From: Vairimorpha ceranae
Taxonomy: Eukaryota; Microsporidia; Nosematidae
Direction: 5' to 3'
Length of the DNA stretch: 28,027 bases
NCBI RefSeq assembly: GCF_000988165.1
Contig: NW_020169349.1
Location: 1-28,027, forward strand
The position numbers were made by a program, and so were the translations under genes. The notes beneath the pieces are model-generated. The model saw only the letters and a program-made list of their open reading frames with translations. It was not told where the DNA came from and did no database searches. Position 1 is the first letter of the stretch; each line of letters starts with the position of its first letter. Positions 7,827 to 16,829 of this stretch are shown piece by piece.

Positions 7827-9257
7827 ATGTACGAAGATGTAAAGTTACACATTCTCAAATCTTTTAAATATGCGAACTATGACAACATGGCTTTTTTATC
7901 ATCTTTCTTATATTCAAATGCAAGTAATCAATACAAATTATTACTTCCCATATCATTGTATTACACAGGAGAATATAACAGGTCTTTATTTTTACTTTCT
8001 TCTTTAAATACAGTAACTTCTGTTTATTATAAATATTTATGTTACAATAAGCTTAAAGATTATAAAAAGGCATTAATATGTTTAACAAAAATTATTACAG
8101 ATGATGTTGATGAAGATGACCTTGACTTGGATATTTTTCTAGTTAATAAAGAAGATAAAGAATATTTTTACAACGACATGGCATTATTACTTACTCAATT
8201 ATATGATAGAGATGAAGCTATAAGATATTTTAAAATGAGCTATAATATTTATCCGATATTTACAACTATTGAAAATTTAATTTATGAAAATATTTTAACA
8301 ACATTTGATCATCAAGATATTTTAATTAGAAATAAAGAAAATATTAAAAAGACAAATTTAGTCAGTACATCAAGTCTTCATGAGCTTATCTCTGATTTAA
8401 ATAAAAATGAACAAAATATTGAAAAATATAAAAACTTTATTCCTGGCATAGGATCATATGTTGTTGCATTTTATGCAAAAAGTCTTTTTGAGTTAGGACT
8501 CATTGATGAAAGTCGAAGGTTGTTTTATATTTTGCGTTCTAAAGATCCGAAATTTATGTATAATATGGATTATTTTAGTACAATTTTATGGTATTCACAG
8601 GATGTTACAGAATTAGGTATATTGTGTAAAAACATGATAATAGATTCACCTAGCAGTTCTGTGACATGGAAAGCTTTGGGTAATTATTATAATCACATTA
8701 ATGATTATAAAAGAAGCTTTTTGTGTTTAAAAAGAAGTTCTTATATTTTAAATGAACCTTATACATTAAATTTATTAGGATTTGAAAGTGTATACAAAAA
8801 TGAATACACCGAAGCTTTAGATTATTTTAAAAAAAGTAATTTGATGTTAAAAAACAACTATAAATCTATGTATGGATGTGCACTTGTTTATGATAAAATG
8901 GATAATAAATCTACAGCCGATTTTTATTTTAGAAAATGTATGTATAACAATCAACTTAAAGCCATGGGAATGAAGTTCTACATTAAACATGGAGAACTTG
9001 ATATTGCACTTCAGATTTACAAAGATGCCATGAAGTTTGATTCATCAGATATCAATATACTTGTACAACAAACATTAATTAAAAGGGGGACTTTTACAAA
9101 TGTCGAAGAATTTTTAATTTTAGAATTTGTGGAAATTCTAACAAAATTAAATTTGTTTGAATTTGCAAAAAATATACTGAATATTATCGAATACCGTGGT
9201 GAAACATATTATAAAAAAAAAGAAATGGTATATGAAAAAAGACATGAATTTATATAA
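7827..9257 (+). CDS. CDC27: Cdc27/Apc3-like TPR subunit of the anaphase-promoting complex
   Basis: TPR scaffold subunit of the APC/C ubiquitin ligase, which drives sister separation and mitotic exit. The N-terminal 90 residues resemble the Apc3 dimerisation domain (LLPISLYYTGEYNRSLFLL, then YLCYNKLKDYKKA). The C-terminal half carries tandem TPRs from about residue 205 on: AFYAKSLFELGLIDESRRLF, then DPKFMYNMDYFSTILWYSQ, then TWKALGNYYNHINDYKRSF, then LLGFESVYKNEYTEALDYF. The block with SRRLF and MDYFSTILW is characteristic of Cdc27 rather than Cdc16 or Cdc23. The length is 476 residues against about 760 in yeast; the long disordered linker between the TPR blocks is nearly gone. It is convergent with GNA1, 84 bases away. 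Assignment among APC TPR subunits is good but not certain. Confidence 0.8.
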   Translation: MYEDVKLHILKSFKYANYDNMAFLSSFLYSNASNQYKLLLPISLYYTGEYNRSLFLLSSLNTVTSVYYKYLCYNKLKDYKKALICLTKIITDDVDEDDLDLDIFLVNKEDKEYFYNDMALLLTQLYDRDEAIRYFKMSYNIYPIFTTIENLIYENILTTFDHQDILIRNKENIKKTNLVSTSSLHELISDLNKNEQNIEKYKNFIPGIGSYVVAFYAKSLFELGLIDESRRLFYILRSKDPKFMYNMDYFSTILWYSQDVTELGILCKNMIIDSPSSSVTWKALGNYYNHINDYKRSFLCLKRSSYILNEPYTLNLLGFESVYKNEYTEALDYFKKSNLMLKNNYKSMYGCALVYDKMDNKSTADFYFRKCMYNNQLKAMGMKFYIKHGELDIALQIYKDAMKFDSSDINILVQQTLIKRGTFTNVEEFLILEFVEILTKLNLFEFAKNILNIIEYRGETYYKKKEMVYEKRHEFI

Positions 9258-9341
9258 TAAATTTGTTTTAATATTTAATTTAAAATATTTTTTAATTTAG
9301 TAATTTGTTGTTTTTCACTAAAAATTTATTTTAATATTTAT

Positions 9342-9806
9342 TTAAGTGTAAATAACCATTTCTCGTTCTTTTTCTTGGAATCCACATTTAATGTAAAAAT
9401 TTGTATTTTTAGGATCACAAACAAGTGCTATTTTATAGCAATTATTATTTTTACCATATTCGATTAAATGTTCTACAATTTTTTTTCCTATTCCTAGTCC
9501 TCTTTTTTCCTCTAGAACAACAATATCTTCAATGTGACCCTTTATGGCACAACCTCTTATAAATTTATATTCTAAAAAGATTGTTCCACTGCCCAAAATT
9601 TTTCCTGTAATATCTTCTACAGCTACTACAACATAGTAATCTTTCTTCTCTTTTATTAAATTAAATCTATTAATAAATTTCTCTTTACTGATCTCTGAAG
9701 GCTTTGTTAATTCATTGATACAGTCTATAAATCCTCTATCATGATCTTCTATTTCTAACTGTCTAAGTGTAAACATGTCTGCAATAAGGATAAAGCTAAA
9801 TAACAT
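9342..9806 (-). CDS. GNA1: Glucosamine-6-phosphate N-acetyltransferase
   Basis: GNAT-family enzyme that transfers acetyl from acetyl-CoA to glucosamine 6-phosphate, a step of UDP-GlcNAc synthesis. In microsporidia this feeds the chitin of the spore wall. Visible features are LRQLEIEDHDRGF (14-26), YYVVVAVED (57-65), the family hallmark GHIEDIVV (90-97) leading into the acetyl-CoA loop RGLGIGKKIV (102-111), and the C-terminal FYIKCGFQEKEREMVIYT. The length of 154 residues is close to yeast Gna1 (159). Two starts are possible: the ATG at 9806, which adds a hydrophobic MLFSFILIAD, or the ATG at 9776 (144 residues). Neither has a CCC directly upstream. It lies on the same strand as the ORMDL gene, 94 bases from that gene's stop. 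Confidence 0.93.
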   Translation of the reverse strand: MLFSFILIADMFTLRQLEIEDHDRGFIDCINELTKPSEISKEKFINRFNLIKEKKDYYVVVAVEDITGKILGSGTIFLEYKFIRGCAIKGHIEDIVVLEEKRGLGIGKKIVEHLIEYGKNNNCYKIALVCDPKNTNFYIKCGFQEKEREMVIYT

Positions 9807-9900
9807 TTAAATCCTAAAAGGAGTAAAATAAAAAATTAAAATATAAATATCAATGACAAAAAAAATATCAGACCTTAAGTAATAAACTTTAATAGTAGTT

Positions 9901-10332
9901 TTAATTTCTACTTCTGTAACCAAATATTCTTTTTAGATGCATAAAACTTAATTTTGGTATAGTCACCATAAATAAAGTCACAACATAAATACATAACAGA
10001 TATGGATTCCAATTAACAAACTTATTGATTATTATGAAAAGGATAGCAGGATACAAAGCAAGAAATCTTACTTGAATGGTATCTTCAGACTGTTCAACTA
10101 TTTGCTCCCAAAAGGTGTAATTATAGAAATCTTGAGAAAAAGGGTCTCCTACTTTCCAATGAAAAAAGTAAAATGTAATTATGTTATACGCAATAATACA
10201 TAATTGCCAACTTATATTATCAGAAAAAAATTGATAAATGGTAAGTTTAAGGATAGCTGTTAAAACAACGTGAATGAACCAGCTTTCTTTTTGAAATATC
10301 CAGGAAATATTTTCAGAAATGTCTACCCTCAT
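9901..10332 (-). CDS. ORM1: ORMDL/Orm family regulator of sphingolipid synthesis
   Basis: Small ER membrane protein that restrains serine palmitoyltransferase, the first enzyme of sphingolipid synthesis. The first ATG is at 10332 (143 residues); the frame upstream is open but has only a TTG. Family marks in order are W and hydrophobic TM1 at about 18-34, the WQL...NIITFYFFHWKVGDPF segment (about 40-65), FWEQI (about 73-77), RFLALYPAILFI (TM3), a fourth hydrophobic segment, and the C-terminal PKLSFMHLKRIFGY, which closely follows the ORMDL signature PKLPxLHxxRIFG. Predicted topology is four membrane helices. It lacks the long N-terminal phosphorylation region of yeast Orm1/2, as do animal ORMDLs. 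No CCC was found before the ATG. GNA1 is next downstream in position on the same strand; any shared transcription would start here. Confidence 0.85.
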   Translation of the reverse strand: MRVDISENISWIFQKESWFIHVVLTAILKLTIYQFFSDNISWQLCIIAYNIITFYFFHWKVGDPFSQDFYNYTFWEQIVEQSEDTIQVRFLALYPAILFIIINKFVNWNPYLLCIYVVTLFMVTIPKLSFMHLKRIFGYRSRN

Positions 10333-11173
10333 AATTTCTCTTTGAGTCAATTAAAAATTTATAAAACAAAAATGTCATTTAAAACAAAAACATATTAGTA
10401 AACAAGTGAGAATGTTTTAAAGACAATTTTATATAAAGAAATTTTTGCAATTAAAAAATCTTATTGCTTAATATTTTAAATTATAAATTAAGGTAATAAA
10501 TATAAGTATTGACTAGTTTTTTTAAAATAGTGTTTTCTTGATAAATTATGTAATAATTTTTTTTAACATCACATGCATGTAGTTTTAAAAAAAAAATGAT
10601 GTATGGTAATCTCTAGATAGAAAATTTCTATGCAGGAAAGTAAATTTTTCAATTTGTTTGTGATCATGTAAATACATGCCATTGAACAACTAAGAAAAGC
10701 CTAGCTCAAATAATATATCTATAGTTTAAAAAAAAAATTATTTAGATTTGAGAAGCATGCAAGTATTTGAGACAGTAAAGATTTAATATAGTAGCATTTT
10801 TGCATCTCTTAGGTACAAAAGCCGATTAAGCTTTTTGAAAGAGTATTATAGGTTTGTGGTATATAGCCAATGAATTTATTTTGATAGAATCTCAACTCCT
10901 GCATTGTATTTTAAAACTTCTAAACATGCTGGAATAAAAATTTAACTTTTACAAAAAAATAAACAAAGCGCTTGAGCAGCTTGTACATTATTTGTACTTA
11001 AAAAGTTTTATAAAGCCTAAAAAAAATTTATAATTTTTTTATACTTTTAACCCTTTTATTTTTGGACAAATGCTTTTTTCGAAATCGCAACATGCATCTA
11101 TAAGTGTGAAAATAATAAGAATTAAAAGCACAATAATATTATGTCAATATTTCAAAAATCAACATTTCAATAT
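10333..11173. other. Gap of about 840 bases
   Basis: No intact gene. The short palindrome ATAGAAAATTTCTAT lies at about 10617-10631. In 10787-11020 one forward frame has unusually sensible amino acid content between stops at 10871, 10943 and 10973; it is treated as a weak relic candidate in the findings and not called. The rest is A+T rich without visible structure. Confidence 0.5.
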
Positions 11174-12289
11174 TTATGTACAAGAATATAAAAATTGATC
11201 TAAATTTTGTTTAACGATCGATGAAAGTATAATTTTGTGCTTTATTATTTCTTTTTCATTTTTTAATTTTAGTTTAGCAAAAATAGACAGTTGATCATTC
11301 GTCATCACATAGTATATTGACTCGTTGTTATCTCTAGCATATGTCTCTCTAACTTTTATTAATTTTAATAAATATTTATCATCATCTAGTAAATATTTTG
11401 ATACAAAAAATTCTTTAAATGTTTTAAAATATAACTCTGTATCTTTTTCAAGGTACAAAAAATCTTCATCATTTTCTATATAAGAACAAGGATTATCAAT
11501 TAATTCTGTTTTTATATTTTTATAAAAATTTATAATTTTTGTACTTAAAAAATTTTTTAAATAAATATGTAAATTTTCTATGCGCCAATCAATGTAAGTA
11601 TTTACAGTAATATTAAAATCTTTAAAAAGAATACAATTATCATCACAATAATAGTCTGCAATACTATAACAGGTGATATTTTTAAAATCGACTTTTAATT
11701 TTGTAAAATTTTTTATATTTGTAAATACTTTCTTAAAATTACATGTAAATAATCCCTTATCAATGATTGCTTGTCGTAATTTAATGCAATCTATAATATA
11801 AACATTTCCTTTATTAGTGAGTATAACAACGAAACATACATAAGAATTATATGTTCTATAAGAATGATCATAGACATCTATTAAATAAGAATCTAAAGTC
11901 GATAACATCTCTGTAAAAGTTTCTAAGTTATTAACTATAAAAACGTCATTTGTAACTTCACAATAAAATTTGTTAATTTGATGATTGCATTCTATTTTTT
12001 TTTGAGCTATTTTTAATATCTTATAAGATTGACAATATTTTCCAATTATAGCCTTTATTTCATTTTCATAAATTAATGCTAAAATATTTTTTTTGTCAAT
12101 TTTAATATTTAACGATTCAATACAATTTGTAATAGAAACTTCATCAAATGCAAAATATGGCTTAAGCTTACGAATATTGTCAAGTACTTCTTTATAATAA
12201 CATTTATCAGGTTTTGAAGCATTAGATACATTTATTGTTTTATTTAATTGTGTAATAAATTGCTTTGCGAGATTAGCAAGATTTTTCAT
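11174..12289 (-). CDS. Rrp6-like exosome protein with degenerate nuclease site
   Basis: Resembles Rrp6/EXOSC10, the nuclear exosome-associated 3'-5' exoribonuclease. Residues 1-50 resemble the N-terminal Rrp47/cofactor-binding part. Residues about 112-262 follow the DEDD fold: FIVNNLETFTEML, then LIDVYDHSYRTY (136-147), YIIDCIKLRQAI (164-175), KVF (187-189) and IDWRIENL (233-240). Residues about 308-365 follow the HRDC domain (RETYARDNNESIYYVMTNDQ). Compared with the family, the first Asp is kept (D138), but the Glu two residues on is Tyr (Y140), the second motif (usually HGxxxD after KVF) is absent, and YARxDTHYLL is replaced by LKNFLSTKII, losing the final Tyr and Asp. It is therefore probably a non-catalytic structural subunit. 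It has 371 residues against 733 in yeast. The ATG follows CCCC. Confidence 0.7.
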   Translation of the reverse strand: MKNLANLAKQFITQLNKTINVSNASKPDKCYYKEVLDNIRKLKPYFAFDEVSITNCIESLNIKIDKKNILALIYENEIKAIIGKYCQSYKILKIAQKKIECNHQINKFYCEVTNDVFIVNNLETFTEMLSTLDSYLIDVYDHSYRTYNSYVCFVVILTNKGNVYIIDCIKLRQAIIDKGLFTCNFKKVFTNIKNFTKLKVDFKNITCYSIADYYCDDNCILFKDFNITVNTYIDWRIENLHIYLKNFLSTKIINFYKNIKTELIDNPCSYIENDEDFLYLEKDTELYFKTFKEFFVSKYLLDDDKYLLKLIKVRETYARDNNESIYYVMTNDQLSIFAKLKLKNEKEIIKHKIILSSIVKQNLDQFLYSCT

Positions 12290-13379
12290 AGGGGTATTTT
12301 TAACTATTAATAAAAATATTTCATCGTTTAACAGTTAATAAACTACACACTAATATATTAGATCAAACTTTGTTTATTCAAAAATGATACATTATCTTTA
12401 CTACTATTTATATTATCCCTTTACCGGTTTTAATGTTCTAACTTTTTTTAAATTGCACAAAATTGAAAAATCTTTGTAAACCAAGGCTAGTAAAAATATT
12501 AAAAAATTATCGAAAAACGTTCAAAAACAAATAATTATTTCAAAGTTTAAAATAATTTGTGTATCATTTCTTTTTCATAATTAATAAAGCGATGTAAGTA
12601 TATGATTTTTAAAAATATTAAAAGTAACGCTCTGTAAAATTTTGCGTGCATAGACACATCTATTGACAAAAAAGCTTTAAAAACAGTTAATAATAGCACC
12701 AAACTTTTTCTTTATCCCACAGCAAAAATAATTTCTAAGATTTCAAATCATCTTGTTTATCATTATTTTAAAGATAATTTAATAAGACATATAGTGTAAA
12801 ATAGCAATAAACATTATTCATAAGCTTTTTTATTAAAATTTTATCATCAAAAAGGCAGGCTTTGTAAAGAAAGTATAAATAACATTTTGAAACTGCAAAA
12901 AATATTAGTTGTAAAATGCATTCTCGGCGATATTAAATTTGATCTAAATAGTAATATAATGTTTGCCTAAGAGTATATTTACTTATTTGATTGCTTTTTA
13001 AAAAATATTTGTTTATTATCAATATCTTTAAAATATTTGATAATTACATTTTCGTCACGATCACACAATTTACACATTCATAAAAATAATATTTGTTTTA
13101 GTAATCATAAACTTAAAAGACAAGAGTAATCCTTTAAATAATAACTAAAAAGATTTTATCTAAAAAAGAGACACAAATTTAAGCCTATTCACACTAAATA
13201 AAAAATTAAGAGGGGATACCTCTAAACAATAAAATACATACAAATTTTGTAAAAAAATGAAAACAAAACGAAAATGAGCTTTAATCTTAAAGACCAATAA
13301 TAAATTAAAACCCGTTATTTATCTTTGAAATCAATCATACTTTTTCTTATTGTAAAATTAATTAATCAAAAATTAACTT
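12290..13379. other. Gap of about 1.09 kb
   Basis: Apart from the start motif at 12291, nothing firm. A forward frame open for 53 codons (12638-12799) has no start motif or recognisable family and is not called. A small hairpin, AGAGG-GGATA-CCTCT, lies at 13210-13224. Confidence 0.5.
12291..12294 (-). promoter_or_regulatory. CCCC start-proximal motif of the Rrp6-like gene
   Basis: On the coding strand TACCCCTATG: CCCC ends one base before the ATG, indicating a functional gene start despite the lost active site. Confidence 0.55.
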
Positions 13380-13835
13380 TTAGCCAAAAATTAAAATATA
13401 TATCAGCCATCCAACAGAGAAAAACAACAAAGTTGCAAATAAAATCTTGTAACTAGGCCTGTCATTTTCTTCGTCTTCAAGAATAGTCCCTCCAAAACTT
13501 CTATAGTTTCTAGCCAAACCAGGATAAATAACCCTTCTATTTTTAGTAAACTTTTCCATTCTTTCAGTATCTTGAAGTTTACATTTAGTCACATCAAAAA
13601 GACTTAAATGATTTCTACAAACTGGACATTCATGTTTATTAGATAAATACCATTCTTCAATACAATTCCAACAAAAAACATGCCCGCAAGACGTGCTAAC
13701 AGGATTAATGTATGAACCAAGGCAAATTAAACAAGCAGAATCCGTTTTATTAGCATCTACTTCTTCGTTATGAAATAGCAGATTTATAGTCTTTTTTCGT
13801 ATTTTTTTCTTTTCATCCGATTCACCTAAAGTCAT
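13380..13835 (-). CDS. Membrane-anchored C3HC4 RING finger protein, likely E3 ubiquitin ligase
   Basis: The RING finger carries the ligands C35, C38, C50, H52, C55, C58, C70 and C73 in classic C3HC4 spacing, with the CGHVFCWNCIEEW and CPVC blocks. A single hydrophobic helix occupies residues about 129-150 at the extreme C terminus, making it a tail-anchored protein with the RING facing the cytosol. This layout fits RNF5/RMA1-type ligases of the ER, which act in protein quality control. Pex10-type RINGs look similar but have N-terminal membrane segments, absent here. The length of 151 residues is typical for RNF5/RMA1. The gene starts 41 bases after the EFL1 stop on the same strand, so its CCCC motif lies in the EFL1 3' region. 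Confidence 0.85.
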   Translation of the reverse strand: MTLGESDEKKKIRKKTINLLFHNEEVDANKTDSACLICLGSYINPVSTSCGHVFCWNCIEEWYLSNKHECPVCRNHLSLFDVTKCKLQDTERMEKFTKNRRVIYPGLARNYRSFGGTILEDEENDRPSYKILFATLLFFSVGWLIYILIFG

Positions 13836-13850
13836 TTTAATTTTTTTATA

Positions 13851-13854
13851 GGGG
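13851..13854 (-). promoter_or_regulatory. CCCC motif upstream of the RING gene
   Basis: On the coding strand CCCC lies 15 bases before the ATG at 13835, within the 41-base space after the EFL1 stop codon. This suggests the RING gene has its own initiation site. Confidence 0.45.
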
Positions 13855-13876
13855 TGAAATTGTTATTAAATAATAT

Positions 13877-15889
13877 TTATTTTTTTAACGTTCTCTGTTT
13901 CTCTGGATTTTTAATAATCTTTTCATTAGTCATTAAACCCTTTTTCTTTCTTATTTCTTCAATACAGTCTGAAAAATCCAAACCATAAAAATACCCGAAT
14001 TCTGCAGATAAAATATATGCAGTGCCTTTGGTGCACACTCTGACATCTTCTACAAAATTATCATAGACAAAATATGGTACTAAAACAATTAAAACATAAA
14101 AACCAGTGGCTTCATCATATTCTTCATTTTGCAATATTGAAGATATTTTTTGAATGCTAGTGTAAACTCCGCCTAAACATTCTTCTTGTATACTAATATT
14201 TAATTTATAGAAAAAAGGTGCTATACTTGGCTCCGCGTTATTGTAAGCCAATTTAACATTTTGTTTGATCTGAGAATACAACTTTTCTTCATATAAATCT
14301 AATTTTTTTTCGTAAAATTTTATTTTAAACGTTGTATCTCTAATGTATTCAGAAATTACAGGACCACTAATGACATAAACTTCAAGTATACTGTAAATTA
14401 AATTTCTAAATTTATCAGTTAGTACCATGAATCTATTATTAAACTCGTCTAAATACCCATTATATTCCGAATCATCATTTTTGTAGATTTGTACTATAAT
14501 TTTGTATTCTTCACTTTCAAATTCATACGTAGATTCGTTTTTAGGAAATTCGCAAAACAAATTTTCATCTACCCCTTGCCGCACCTTAAAATTGCACTTT
14601 TTTAAATCCTCGATAAGTTTTTCTACCTGAACCTTACCGGAAGATAATACATCTATTTGATTATACTTATTAATTTTTATTTTTAAGCACTGTTCAGTAT
14701 TTACTAAAGCTCTTAAAACAGTCTTAATTTCTTCTATATTGTCTCTTTGTTCTGGTATAAGTCTTGATCTGTAAAAAGGATAAATTTTCTCGTGATAAGA
14801 GTAGTTAAATGGTTTTATTGAAAAAATTGGCATATTTTTTCTAAAATTACCTTTTAAACAAACTAAAGTAGAACCAGATACAGAATCCACTTCTAAAAAA
14901 TCATTAATGCCAAATTTATATATCGATTTTATTTCATATTTCTCTTCATTATTGTACAAAATATCTCCTGTTTTTATTTTCCCTTTAAACAGTCTTGTAA
15001 CAAACATTAAATTTTTTTTATCAAAAGATAAATTGTTTCGTAAAAGTCCTAAAGATACGAAACAAAATGCGGATTTATCATGAACTTTATCTAAAAGCAA
15101 TAATGGTACCGTTGAATTGTATAAATATTTTTTATATGTTTCAGGTTTATAAATATGCTCTATACACTCAAAAATCGAATTCGCTAACGGCATAACAGTG
15201 CTTAAGATATTCTTTCTCGTTCTCTTTAAAATATTAAATCGTGAACAAATTTTATCGGTACTATTTTTTTTAATTTGATTTTCAATATAAAAAATAAAAT
15301 TCACAACATTGTCTAAGGTTGTATTGTCTCGCTTAAGCAAAAGATTAGCATTATTATAATTAATTCCATAACAATATGTAGCGCTTGATAGAATAATATT
15401 ATTATTAGTCCATGTAAATATCAAGCTACCTACCATACTATTTGTATGCATAATAATTTTTTCAATCTTGTCAAGTGCTTCATCTGCCGTTTCAACTTTA
15501 TCAACTTTATTAATAACTAGAATCGCACAATCTTTACGAATATAATTGATTAACGAATAAGTTCTTGGAGTAATACCTTCCATGATATCAATTATAATTA
15601 AAAAACAGTCAGATATAATTGAACTATTCTCAACTAAAAATTCAAAATCAACATGTCCAGGGGTATCTACAATAATATGCTCTGTATTTTTGTAACATAA
15701 GCCAATAGCGCTAAGTTTTAAAGTAATTCCACGATTTTGTTCATCCTCTCTAGTATCCATATATCTAATTTCTCCAGCAATTGATTTAGATATTTTGCCC
15801 TGATAGGCTACCAGACTGTCAATTAATGTTGTTTTTCCATGATCTATGTGTGCAACAACACTAGTTATTATTGATTTAATGTTTGACAT
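13877..15889 (-). CDS. RIA1: EFL1/Ria1 ribosome-assembly GTPase
   Basis: EF-2-like cytoplasmic GTPase that, with Sdo1/SBDS, releases Tif6/eIF6 from new 60S subunits. The G domain shows the P-loop AHIDHGKT (13-20), switch I DTREDEQNRGIT (45-56), DTPGH (75-79) and NKVD (127-130). The switch I wording DTREDEQNRGITLK is typical of EFL1 rather than EF-2. Domains II to V follow, with the C-terminal part containing KLNISIQEECLGGVY and ending in a lysine-rich tail. The diphthamide loop of EF-2 is not seen. The length of 670 residues is far below yeast Ria1 (about 1110); the large insertions are absent. The ATG directly follows CCC. It is upstream of the RING gene on the same strand. Confidence 0.9.
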   Translation of the reverse strand: MSNIKSIITSVVAHIDHGKTTLIDSLVAYQGKISKSIAGEIRYMDTREDEQNRGITLKLSAIGLCYKNTEHIIVDTPGHVDFEFLVENSSIISDCFLIIIDIMEGITPRTYSLINYIRKDCAILVINKVDKVETADEALDKIEKIIMHTNSMVGSLIFTWTNNNIILSSATYCYGINYNNANLLLKRDNTTLDNVVNFIFYIENQIKKNSTDKICSRFNILKRTRKNILSTVMPLANSIFECIEHIYKPETYKKYLYNSTVPLLLLDKVHDKSAFCFVSLGLLRNNLSFDKKNLMFVTRLFKGKIKTGDILYNNEEKYEIKSIYKFGINDFLEVDSVSGSTLVCLKGNFRKNMPIFSIKPFNYSYHEKIYPFYRSRLIPEQRDNIEEIKTVLRALVNTEQCLKIKINKYNQIDVLSSGKVQVEKLIEDLKKCNFKVRQGVDENLFCEFPKNESTYEFESEEYKIIVQIYKNDDSEYNGYLDEFNNRFMVLTDKFRNLIYSILEVYVISGPVISEYIRDTTFKIKFYEKKLDLYEEKLYSQIKQNVKLAYNNAEPSIAPFFYKLNISIQEECLGGVYTSIQKISSILQNEEYDEATGFYVLIVLVPYFVYDNFVEDVRVCTKGTAYILSAEFGYFYGLDFSDCIEEIRKKKGLMTNEKIIKNPEKQRTLKK

Positions 15890-15892
15890 GGG
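15890..15892 (-). promoter_or_regulatory. CCC motif abutting the EFL1 start codon
   Basis: On the coding strand GTACCCATG: CCC touches the ATG, fixing the start of EFL1. Confidence 0.55.
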
Positions 15893-16829
15893 TACTTTGT
15901 GAAAAATTTCAAAAGTTAAAATATTTTATTAACAGTAACAATCTTAATATGAAACAAAAAAGTCTCTTACTGTTTACAAACAAAAGCAAAACCAATAAAA
16001 TGAAATATTAAAACGTATTAATTCTAATACAAAACATAAAAATTAAATTAAAAGCAACAAATTATAAAAGATAATACAAACATTTTATTTGTTAAAATAT
16101 CAGTATATGTTATATGTAATAGATTATTTTTATTGGTCTTTGTTTTATTAATCATTTTCTACCTTATGATTTTATATATTCGTTGTTATAACTAAGCAAG
16201 TTTTCATGTCTAAGTGTTATTTTTTTTACTAAAATAAATTATTGGTCATGTAAATAACTCATAGACTTTTATCTTTTAAACTATAAGGTGTTCAAAAATA
16301 GTTCACTACATACATACAAATTTTGTGAACAATTGAACTAAAATTTTATTTTTTTCTCAAAAATAATTATTAAAATAAAAAACTAGTTGCTAGCTTGTAC
16401 ATTAAATATTAAAAAATAATCAATTTGCAAAATTTATTATCAAAAAACAGTTAAACTTGAGATAGTTATAACTTATAAGTGCATTGTTTTATTATATAAG
16501 TATTGCAGATGAATAAAAGAGACTGAATGTTATGCTGCAAAGTATTAATTTATATGTTACTATCATTAAATTAATTTATCTTTATTGTCACACAAAACTT
16601 GTTATTAAAATTTTAAAATACTCGAAATTCAAATTATTAAGAAATTTGAAAAGTTTGTATATTAATATTAGAATGTCATTATAAAGTTTATGTTGTTTTT
16701 ATTATCATCGACAATTTAGAAAAAAAGTTTTATAAATAAAAGATTTTAGCATAAATTTACATGTAAATCTTAAAGAATGGAGATAAAATCAAACAAAAAA
16801 ATAAATTGCTTTTTTTATTCTCCCCTGAA
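15893..16829. other. Divergent gap of about 940 bases
   Basis: Lies between the divergent starts of EFL1 and the coiled-coil gene, so it should hold promoters for both. It is A+T rich, and nothing specific is seen beyond the C-runs next to the two start codons. Confidence 0.5.
16822..16825 (+). promoter_or_regulatory. CCCC motif that fixes the coiled-coil gene start at 16830
   Basis: TCCCCTGAAATG: CCCC ends four bases before the ATG at 16830. The open frame extends upstream only to a TTG at 16806, so 16830 is the start. Confidence 0.6.

Noticed and set aside
9901..10332. Assignment of this membrane protein to the TVP23/FAM18 family
   Set aside because: The size and hydrophobic pattern are similar, but FWEQI, RFLALYPAILF and the terminal PKLxxxHxxRIFG pattern fit ORMDL, not TVP23.
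10333..10350. Upstream extension of the ORMDL frame to 10350
   Set aside because: It starts at TTG; the first ATG is at 10332, and family members align from there.
12638..12799. 53-codon open stretch after the Rrp6-like gene start
   Set aside because: No ATG at its head, no C-run and no recognisable pattern; such lengths are expected by chance in over 1 kb of gap.
13235..13250. TACATACAAATTTTGT repeated exactly at 16311-16326
   Set aside because: At this base composition a few 16-base matches are expected by chance in 28 kb, and the flanks do not align.
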